DNA from: an uncultured Thermoleophilia bacterium
Lineage (GTDB): Bacteria > Actinomycetota > Thermoleophilia > Gaiellales > F1-60-MAGs149
DNA: 5,033 bases
Assembly: GCA_902806305.1 (NCBI GenBank)
Contig: CADCWC010000320.1
Coordinates: forward strand, 1-5,033
Reading direction: 5' to 3'
Shown here: one piece after another, positions 1-5,033 of the stretch
How positions within the stretch are numbered: the stretch's first letter is position 1
Layout of the letters: every line of letters begins with the position of its first letter
Notes under the pieces: model-generated
Told to the model about the DNA's origin: nothing
Database searches by the model: none
What the model saw: only the letters and a program-made list of their open reading frames with translations
Position numbers and translations under genes: made by a program

Positions 1-1874
1 TCGGGCACGACGACCTCGACCGCGAAGATCGGCTCGAGCAGCACCGGGTCGGCCTTCTGCATGCCGTTCTTGAAGGCCATCGAGCCCGCGATCTTGAACG
101 CCATCTCCGACGAGTCGACGTCGTGGTACGAGCCGTCGATCAGCGCCACCTTGATGTCGACCACGGGGTAGCCCGCGAGGACGCCGTTGTTCATGGCCTC
201 CTTGATGCCGGCGTCGATCGAGGGGATGTACTCCTTCGGGATCGCGCCGCCCGTGACCTTGTTCTCGAACACGTAGCCGCCGCCCGGCTCGTTCGGCTCC
301 ATGGCGATCACCGCGTCGCCGTACTGGCCGCGGCCGCCCGTCTGGCGCACGAACTTGCCCTGCACCTTCGGCAGGTGCTTGCGGATCGTCTCGCGGTAGG
401 CGACCTGCGGCTTGCCGACGTTGGCGTCGACCGAGAACTCCCGCATCAGGCGGTCGACGATGATCTCCAGGTGCAGCTCGCCCATGCCGGCGATCAGCGT
501 CTGACCCGTCTCCTCGTCCGTCTTGACGCGGAAGGTCGGATCCTCGTCCGAGAGCTTCGCGAGCCCGCTGGCCAGCTTGTCCTGGTCGGCCTTGGTCTTC
601 GGCTCGATCGCGACCTTGATCACCGGCTCGGGGAACGTGATGTTCTCGAGCAGGACGGGCGCCTTCTCGTCGGTCAGCGTGTCGCCGGTCGTCGTCTGCT
701 TCAGGCCGACGCCCGCCGCGATCTCGCCGGCACCGACCGACTGGCGCTCCTCGCGCGAGTTGGCGTGCATCTGCAGGATCCGGCCGACGCGCTCGCGGCG
801 CCCCGTCGTCGTGTTGTACACCGACGAGCCGCTCGCGATCTGCCCCGAGTAGACCCGGAAGTACGTCAGCTTGCCGACGTACGGATCGGTCATGACCTTG
901 AACGCGAGGGCCGCGAACGGCGCGTCGAGCGTGGTCTCGCGCACGACCGGCTCGCCCGTCTTCGGATCGGTGGCCTCCACCGGCGGGACGTCGAGCGGCG
1001 ACGGCAGGTAGGCGATGATCGCGTCGAGCAGCGGCTGGACGCCCTTGTTCTTGAACGCGGAGCCGCAGGTGACCGGCGTGATCGACAGGTCGAGCGTGGC
1101 GGCCCGGATGGCCGTCTTGATCCGCTCGTTGTCGACCTCCTCGTCCTCGAGGAACGCCAGCATGATCTCCTCGTCGTGGTCGGCGACCGCCTCGACCAGA
1201 CGGTGGCGGTAGTCGGTGGCCAGCTCGAGCAGGTCGCCCGAGAGCTCCGACTCCTCCCACTTCATGCCGAGCGGGTCGACGTAGCGGATGGCCTTCATCT
1301 CGATCAGGTCGACGACGCCCTCGAATCCGTCCTCGGCGCCGATCGGGATCTGGATCGCCACGGGCTTCGCGCCCAGGCGGTCGACCATCGTCTGCATGGC
1401 GTTGAAGAAGTCCGCGCCGATCCGGTCCATCTTGTTGACGAACGCGATGCGCGGCACGCGGTACTTGTCGGCCTGCCGCCAGACCGTCTCGGACTGCGGC
1501 TGGACACCGGCCACGGAGTCGAACAGCGCGACCGCGCCGTCGAGCACGCGCAGCGAGCGCTCCACCTCCACGGTGAAGTCCACGTGCCCGGGCGTATCGA
1601 TGATGTTGATGCGGTGGCCCGACCAGAACGCCGTGGTGGCGGCGGACGTGATCGTGATGCCGCGCTCCTGCTCCTGGACCATCCAGTCCATGGTCGCGCC
1701 GCCCTCGTGCACCTCACCGATCTTGTGCGTGCGACCGGTGTAGTAGAGGATGCGCTCCGTCGCCGTCGTCTTGCCGGCGTCGATGTGGGCCATGATCCCG
1801 ATGTTCCGGTAGCGATCGAGCTGCTCCGGCTTCGGGACGGCCGAGGATGTCTGGGTCTCGACTACGACTGCCAT
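1..1874 (-). CDS. fusA: Translation elongation factor G (partial, C-terminus beyond left edge)
   Basis: EF-G is the cytoplasmic GTPase that drives tRNA-mRNA translocation on the ribosome and, with ribosome recycling factor, helps split post-termination ribosomes. Reading leftward from the ATG at 1874 gives 624 open codons. The GTPase domain shows the P-loop AHIDAGKTT (residues 29-37), switch I RGITI (71-75), DTPGH (93-97), NKMD (147-150) and a later GSAF G5-type motif. Domain IV carries the QTGGRGQYGD segment and the tip loop DGSYHDVDSSE, with His584 matching the translocation-critical histidine of E. coli EF-G. The last visible residues, VEVVVP, begin domain V, so about 75-80 residues of a usual ~700 are missing. 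The first ~20 residues are a short family-typical extension before LDRYRNIGI. The start is supported by a purine-rich ribosome site 8 nt upstream. It is third in the rpsL-rpsG-fusA operon, 16 nt after rpsG. No broken motif is visible. Identification is very secure. Confidence 0.98.
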   Translation of the reverse strand, partial: MAVVVETQTSSAVPKPEQLDRYRNIGIMAHIDAGKTTATERILYYTGRTHKIGEVHEGGATMDWMVQEQERGITITSAATTAFWSGHRINIIDTPGHVDFTVEVERSLRVLDGAVALFDSVAGVQPQSETVWRQADKYRVPRIAFVNKMDRIGADFFNAMQTMVDRLGAKPVAIQIPIGAEDGFEGVVDLIEMKAIRYVDPLGMKWEESELSGDLLELATDYRHRLVEAVADHDEEIMLAFLEDEEVDNERIKTAIRAATLDLSITPVTCGSAFKNKGVQPLLDAIIAYLPSPLDVPPVEATDPKTGEPVVRETTLDAPFAALAFKVMTDPYVGKLTYFRVYSGQIASGSSVYNTTTGRRERVGRILQMHANSREERQSVGAGEIAAGVGLKQTTTGDTLTDEKAPVLLENITFPEPVIKVAIEPKTKADQDKLASGLAKLSDEDPTFRVKTDEETGQTLIAGMGELHLEIIVDRLMREFSVDANVGKPQVAYRETIRKHLPKVQGKFVRQTGGRGQYGDAVIAMEPNEPGGGYVFENKVTGGAIPKEYIPSIDAGIKEAMNNGVLAGYPVVDIKVALIDGSYHDVDSSEMAFKIAGSMAFKNGMQKADPVLLEPIFAVEVVVP

Positions 1875-1882
1875 CTGATCTG

Positions 1883-1890
1883 CCTTCTTC

Positions 1891-1891
<1 letters not shown>
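1883..1891 (-). promoter_or_regulatory. Ribosome binding site of fusA
   Basis: On the minus strand GGAAGAAGG lies 8 nt before the fusA ATG, and its first G is the last base of the rpsG TAG stop. It is the best Shine-Dalgarno-like site of the three translation genes here. That fits independent, strong initiation on EF-G, which is needed in high amounts, although expression was not measured. Confidence 0.7.
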
Positions 1892-2361
<470 letters not shown>

Positions 2362-2365
2362 CTCG

Positions 2366-2740
2366 TCAGCGCTTCTTCGTGCCGTACTTGGACCGGCCCT
2401 GCTTGCGGTCGTTGACGCCCGAGGCGTCCGACCCGCGCGCGGCGCGGATGATCTTGTAGCGGATGCCCGGCAGGTCCTTCACGCGACCGCCGCGGATGAG
2501 CACGACCGAGTGCTCCTGCAGGTTGTGCCCGATGCCCGGGATGTAGGCCGTGACCTCCATGCCGTTGACGAGCCGCACGCGCGCGACCTTGCGCAGCGCC
2601 GAGTTCGGCTTCTTCGGCGTGGTGGTGTAGACGCGCGTGCAGACGCCGCGCTTCTGCGGCGCGCCGCGCAGCGCGGGCGTCGAGGTCTTCACCTTGGGCG
2701 GGGTGCGCGGGGCGCGCACGAGCTGATTGATGGTCGGCAT
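2366..2740 (-). CDS. rpsL: 30S ribosomal protein S12
   Basis: S12 sits at the interface of the 30S decoding centre and controls decoding accuracy. The 124-residue product reads MPTINQLVR at the N-terminus, then PQKRGVCTRVYTTTPKKPNSALRK, given here in two parts: PQKRGVCTRV (28-37) and TPKKPNSALRK (41-51). GHNLQEHSVVLIRGGRVKDL follows at about 71-90. Lys43 and Lys88, the positions whose substitution classically gives streptomycin resistance, are both the wild-type lysine. Asp89, the residue methylthiolated by RimO in E. coli, is also present. The C-terminus ends KYGTKKR. The segment around 110 (GSDASGV) differs from common actinobacterial S12 wording, which may reflect a deep-branching lineage. 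It is the first gene of the operon, preceded by a promoter-like pair and a structured leader. GAAGAAAG at 2746-2753 lies 5 nt before the ATG and serves as a modest ribosome site. Very secure. Confidence 0.98.
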   Translation of the reverse strand: MPTINQLVRAPRTPPKVKTSTPALRGAPQKRGVCTRVYTTTPKKPNSALRKVARVRLVNGMEVTAYIPGIGHNLQEHSVVLIRGGRVKDLPGIRYKIIRAARGSDASGVNDRKQGRSKYGTKKR

Positions 2741-2756
2741 GAACGCTTTCTTCGGG

Positions 2757-2780
2757 GGGCGTCGATCGCGGGTGACGCCC
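2757..2780 (-). promoter_or_regulatory. Leader hairpin just upstream of the rpsL ribosome site
   Basis: Perfect 7-bp inverted repeat: GGGCGTC (2757-2763) and GACGCCC (2774-2780) with a 10-nt loop. In the rpsL transcript the stem ends 3 nt before the GAAGAAAG ribosome site, so it could influence initiation on S12 or act as a binding site for an operon protein. The repeat is seen directly. Any regulatory role is inference, and short GC-rich stems also arise by chance in DNA of this composition. Confidence 0.4.
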
Positions 2781-2793
2781 GGAGATCAGCGGG

Positions 2794-2819
2794 GCGTGCA
2801 CAGGCGCGCGCAGGCACGC
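2794..2819 (-). repeat. Inverted repeat in the rpsL leader
   Basis: GCGTGC (2794-2799) and GCACGC (2814-2819) form perfect 6-bp arms around 14 nt that contain an alternating GC run. It falls in the early part of the predicted rpsL leader, upstream of the 2757-2780 hairpin, so the leader could fold as two successive stems. The long GC-only loop could pair in other ways. Function unknown and possibly none. Confidence 0.3.
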
Positions 2820-2839
2820 GGCACCCACGGCAAGAAGGG

Positions 2840-2868
2840 AGTGTAGCGAACCTGCGCGTGCGGGCCAA
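2840..2868 (-). promoter_or_regulatory. Putative sigma-70-type promoter of the rpsL-rpsG-fusA operon
   Basis: On the minus strand TTGGCC (2868-2863) and TACACT (2845-2840) are separated by exactly 17 nt and match the TTGACA and TATAAT consensus at 4 of 6 positions each. Transcription would start near 2833, leaving a leader of about 93 nt before the rpsL ATG. The site lies in the 179-nt gap between the EamA gene and rpsL, where an operon promoter is expected because the upstream gene is unrelated to translation. No other candidate in this gap looks better. The assignment rests on sequence only. Confidence 0.55.
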
Positions 2869-2878
2869 ACAGCGCCCG

Positions 2879-2894
2879 TCCCCCGTCCGGGGGA
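2879..2894 (-). terminator. GC hairpin after the EamA transporter gene, possible terminator
   Basis: TCCCCC (2879-2884) and GGGGGA (2889-2894) form a perfect 6-bp stem with a 4-nt loop, about 25 nt past the EamA stop. Only a short TTT follows, some 9 nt beyond the stem, so it lacks the U tract of a classical intrinsic terminator. A second, weaker repeat (GGAGC 2892-2896 with GCTCC 2905-2909) overlaps it and could form the alternative fold. It may slow read-through into the str operon, but the call is tentative. Confidence 0.35.
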
Positions 2895-2919
2895 GCGGAC
2901 GGCGGCTCCGCGCTGCCGG

Positions 2920-3786
2920 TCAGGAGCGTCGGCGGGCGAGGGTCGCCCCGACGATGCAGAGCACGCCGCCCGGGATCGCGAGCAGCGGTGGCGTCTCGTC
3001 CAGGACGAGCCACCCCATCGCCACCACGAGCGGCGGCACGAGGTACGTCGTGACGCCGAGCCGCCCCGCGCTCGTGCGGGCCAGCGCGTAGGCCCAGGTC
3101 GTGAACGCGACGGCCGTCGGCAGCGCCCCGAGGTAGACCGTCCAGGCCACCGACGAGCCGGGCGCAGCGCCGAGCTCCCGGACCAGCGTCGGCGCGAACG
3201 GCAGGCAGGCGACGGCGCCGACCGTGCAGGCCGCCCACGTGACGGTCAGCGCCGAGCTCCGCCGGAGGAGCGGCTTCTGCAGCACGACCCCGGCCGCGTA
3301 GGCCGCGGCGGCGAGGACGCAGAGCACGGCGCCCCACGAGGCGTCGAGACCGCCCTCCGACGTGGCGACGCCGATCAGCACGACGCCCGCGAAGGCGATC
3401 GCGGAGCCGGTGAACAGCGTTCGTGGGAAGCCCTCCCGGAGCGCCACCCCCGCGAGCAGCGCGATGAAGATCGGCCCCACGTTGACGAGCATCGCCGCCG
3501 TCCCCGCGTCGATCCGCCGCTCGGCCTCGTTCAGGAGCACGCTGTAGAGCCCGAACCAGAGGACGCCGCAGGCGACGAGCGCCGGCAGGTCGGCGCGCGG
3601 CAGCCGTGGAGGTCGCCGGGCGAGGACGATCGCGCCGAGCACGAGGCTGCCGACGGCGAGCCGGCCGAGCGTCAGCGCACCCGGCGACAGGTGCTCGCCC
3701 GCGGCCCGGATGCCGATGAAGGCCGACGCCCACAGGACGACGGTGACGAGCGCGGCCGCGAGCGCGAGGACGTCGTCGCGGGCCAT
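2920..3786 (-). CDS. EamA/DMT-family membrane transporter
   Basis: Inner-membrane protein of the drug/metabolite transporter superfamily, a group that usually exports amino acids, metabolites or toxic compounds. The substrate cannot be told from sequence. From the ATG at 3786 it has 288 residues, the normal size, with about ten hydrophobic helices arranged as two tandem EamA repeats. In the first, VLWASAFIGIRA is followed by LSPGALTLGRL and later by NVGPIFIALL. In the second, TVYLGALPTAVAFTTWAYAL precedes VPPLVVAMGWLVLDE, with the conserved glutamate near the last helix. It ends in a basic LARRRS tail facing the cytoplasm. A GTG at 3822 would add 12 non-hydrophobic residues. An in-frame TAG lies 12 nt upstream of that GTG, and neither start has a clear ribosome site. 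I prefer the ATG because it places helix 1 at the usual distance from the N-terminus. The gene is divergent from the MarR regulator and is not part of the downstream ribosomal operon. Confidence 0.9.
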   Translation of the reverse strand: MARDDVLALAAALVTVVLWASAFIGIRAAGEHLSPGALTLGRLAVGSLVLGAIVLARRPPRLPRADLPALVACGVLWFGLYSVLLNEAERRIDAGTAAMLVNVGPIFIALLAGVALREGFPRTLFTGSAIAFAGVVLIGVATSEGGLDASWGAVLCVLAAAAYAAGVVLQKPLLRRSSALTVTWAACTVGAVACLPFAPTLVRELGAAPGSSVAWTVYLGALPTAVAFTTWAYALARTSAGRLGVTTYLVPPLVVAMGWLVLDETPPLLAIPGGVLCIVGATLARRRS

Positions 3787-3900
3787 GGCCGGTCCGACGG
3801 CGGTGGGACGGTCGGACGCCACGACCGCAGGCTAGGTGCTCGGCTGGTCGGACGACGGCGCCGGAGCGGCCGGGGGGCTCGCGGCCAACCCGGCGCGACC

Positions 3901-3931
3901 TTCAACCTATAAGGTGGTTATATTTCGACGA
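3901..3931 (+). promoter_or_regulatory. AT-rich promoter/operator island of the marR-MFS operon
   Basis: This stretch is strikingly AT-rich against the GC-rich surroundings. It contains a perfect inverted repeat, TATAA (3908-3912), GGTGG, TTATA (3918-3922), and an overlapping pair ACCT (3905-3908) with AGGT (3912-3915). Two -10-like hexamers are present: TATAAG (3908-3913) and TATATT (3919-3924). The second ends 7 nt before the ATG, so its transcript would be nearly leaderless. No convincing -35 is seen. The symmetric site overlapping the -10 is what a MarR dimer would be expected to bind for autorepression, but that is inference. AAGGTGG (3911-3917) resembles a ribosome site but lies 14 nt from the ATG. 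Confidence 0.55.
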
Positions 3932-4447
3932 ATGGACGCCCGACTGACCAACCTGCTCGGCGTCGTGGCGCTCGCCGCCTCCGACCGGGTCGCCGCGACC
4001 GTGACCGAGCCCGTGGGCTGCGGCGGCGCGCACCCCGCGGCGCTGGTGCAGATCGCGGGGTATCCGGGCGAGTCGATCGAGGCGCTGCGCCGCGTCGTCG
4101 GCGTCTCGCACCCCGCGGCCGTCCAGATCGTCAACCGCCTCGTCGCGGAGGGCCTCGTCGAGCGGCGTCCGGGGCCGGATCGCCGCACGGTGGCGCTGCA
4201 CCTCACCGCCGCGGGGGACGCCGCCGTGGCCCGCCTGCTGGAGCGTCGTGCGGCCGCGCTCGGCGACCTGCTCGACCCGCTCGACGACGACGAACGGGCA
4301 CGGCTCGGGTCGCTGCTCGAGAAGGTGGTGGCCGGCCTGGCCGACGACCGACCCGACGCCCTCGTCGCATGCCGGCTCTGCGACCGGGCCGCGTGCGCCG
4401 GCGCGCGCGCCTGTCCGCTGCAGCACACGGTGGTGCCGGCCGCATGA
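3932..4447 (+). CDS. MarR-family winged-helix transcriptional regulator with four-cysteine C-terminal tail
   Basis: Predicted cytoplasmic dimeric DNA-binding regulator of 171 residues. Residues about 48-72 form the helix-turn-helix (ESIEALRRVVGVSHPAAVQ then IVNRLVAEGL), with recognition helix near SHPAAVQIVNRL. The wing follows as VERRPGPDRRTVALHLT, including the family's acidic-basic DRR (83-85). A long helix from about 93 to 137 would complete the dimer interface. The tail is unusual: Cys147, Cys150, Cys155 and Cys161 are spaced C-x2-C-x4-C-x5-C, with His165 nearby and one further Cys at 30. This could hold zinc or an Fe-S cluster or act as a thiol sensor. Similar tails occur, as far as I recall, in a subset of MarR proteins of unknown ligand. 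The ATG at 3932 is chosen because upstream codons translate non-conserved spacer that contains the promoter island. The reading frame stays open upstream to 3836. Its TGA overlaps the transporter start, so it very likely controls that gene, and perhaps the divergent EamA gene. Family assignment is firm; ligand unknown. Confidence 0.88.
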   Translation: MDARLTNLLGVVALAASDRVAATVTEPVGCGGAHPAALVQIAGYPGESIEALRRVVGVSHPAAVQIVNRLVAEGLVERRPGPDRRTVALHLTAAGDAAVARLLERRAAALGDLLDPLDDDERARLGSLLEKVVAGLADDRPDALVACRLCDRAACAGARACPLQHTVVPAA

Positions 4448-5033
4448 CCGGTCAGTCGCCGCCCGGTGCGCTGCGCGTGGCGACGGCCGGCATCGCCGTC
4501 GTCGGCGTGGCGTTCGGCATGGCCCGGTACGGCTACGGCCTCCTGCTCCCGGACATCCGGGCCACGTACGCGCTCGGCAGCGGTGCGCTCGGGCTGATCG
4601 CGGCGACGTCCTACCTCGCCTACATCGCCGCCTCGGCCGCCGCGGCGCTGCTCGTCGGGCGGCTCGGGCCGCGCGTCGTGGTCGTCGTCGGCGGCGTGAT
4701 GGCCACCGCCGGCATGCTGCTCGCCGGGCTCACCGGATCTGCGCTCGGCCTGGTGCTCGGCGTGCTCGTCGCGGGCACGAGCGCCGGGCTCGTCTTCCCG
4801 CCGTTCTCCGACGTCGTGGCCGACGTCGTCGCCACGGAGCGCCGCAGCCGCACACTGGCCGCGATCAGCTCCGGGACCGGCTACGGCGTCGTCGTGGCCG
4901 CGCCCGTCGCGGTGATCGCGGGTCGCGAGTGGCGCGCGGCGTGGCTGGCGTTCGCCGTCTGCGCCGCCGCCGCGACCGCCTGGGCGGCGTTCGTCCTCCC
5001 GCGGCGGGCCGCGGCGGCACCGCCGACCACCGC
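4444..5033 (+). CDS. Major facilitator superfamily transporter, YbfB/YjiJ-like (partial, C-terminus beyond right edge)
   Basis: Inner-membrane secondary transporter, probably an exporter; substrate not predictable. The 196 visible residues cover the N-terminal six-helix half of a usual ~390-400 residue protein. Helix 1 contains VVGVAFGMARYGYGLLLPDI (residues 19-38), wording typical of the YbfB/YjiJ branch of the superfamily, with GALGLIAATSYLAY beginning helix 2. A reduced motif A (VGRLGPRVVVV, 71-81) sits between helices 2 and 3. The motif around GLVFPPFSDVVADVV (115-129) precedes a basic loop, and helices 5 and 6 end near residue 185 before an Ala/Pro-rich central loop. The ATG lies within the regulator's stop (ATGA overlap). 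A GGTGG at 4429-4433, 10 nt upstream, is the only ribosome-site candidate, so coupled translation is likely. The pairing of a MarR regulator with an MFS pump is common in efflux operons, where the transported compound or a relative often releases the regulator. Family confident, branch moderately so. Confidence 0.9.
   Translation, partial: MTGQSPPGALRVATAGIAVVGVAFGMARYGYGLLLPDIRATYALGSGALGLIAATSYLAYIAASAAAALLVGRLGPRVVVVVGGVMATAGMLLAGLTGSALGLVLGVLVAGTSAGLVFPPFSDVVADVVATERRSRTLAAISSGTGYGVVVAAPVAVIAGREWRAAWLAFAVCAAAATAWAAFVLPRRAAAAPPTT

Noticed and set aside
2366..2740. Possible streptomycin-resistance alteration in S12
   Set aside because: Lys43 and Lys88 are both the wild-type residues and the surrounding motifs are intact.
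2786..3733. Minus-strand open frame of 315 codons overlapping the EamA gene
   Set aside because: Extremely Arg/Gly/Ala-rich, with no membrane helices. The other frame gives a clear ten-helix transporter.
3836..3931. N-terminal extension of the MarR regulator from an upstream TTG/GTG-type start
   Set aside because: The extra 32 codons would cover the AT-rich promoter island and encode Gly/Ala/Pro-rich text unlike the family. The ATG at 3932 gives a normal MarR N-terminus.
3902..4428. Two minus-strand open frames opposite the MarR regulator
   Set aside because: Both are antisense shadows rich in Arg, Ser, Ala or His. The plus frame has a clear winged helix-turn-helix.
4620..4853. Minus-strand 77-codon open frame opposite the MFS gene
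   Set aside because: Ser/Thr/Pro-rich antisense frame with no motif. The plus frame encodes a continuous membrane protein.

Overview
The window is GC-rich chromosomal DNA (my impression is a little over 70% G+C, with strong G/C bias at third codon positions). It looks like an actinobacterium. The S12, S7 and EF-G sequences are of bacterial actinobacterial type, and the S12 C-terminal wording hints at a deep-branching class such as Thermoleophilia, but that placement is an inference from memory and no comparison was run.

Layout: the left half (about 1-2740, minus strand) is the start of a str-type translation operon read right to left: rpsL (S12), rpsG (S7), then fusA (EF-G), which runs off the left edge after 624 codons. 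The genes are tightly packed, with gaps of 4 and 16 nt. A 179-nt stretch upstream of rpsL (2741-2919) holds a plausible sigma-70-like promoter, a leader of about 93 nt with two inverted repeats, and a GC-rich hairpin behind the preceding gene.

The right half is an accessory transport cassette. A ten-helix EamA/DMT-family transporter (minus strand, ends at 2920) is divergent from a MarR-type regulator (3932-4447, plus). The regulator overlaps by 4 nt (ATGA) the start of a major facilitator superfamily transporter that runs off the right edge. The shared divergent region carries a sharply AT-rich island with an inverted repeat, TATAA-N5-TTATA, overlapping the likely -10 of the regulator. This suggests an autoregulated MarR-MFS operon that may also control the EamA gene.

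The ribosomal half is ordinary and highly conserved. The less ordinary features are the four-cysteine tail on the MarR protein (C-x2-C-x4-C-x5-C), the operator-like AT island that would give a nearly leaderless regulator mRNA, and the structured rpsL leader. I found no RNA genes, mobile elements, CRISPR arrays or phage genes, and no gene-free stretch longer than 300 bases. I do not see a clearly new multi-gene system.
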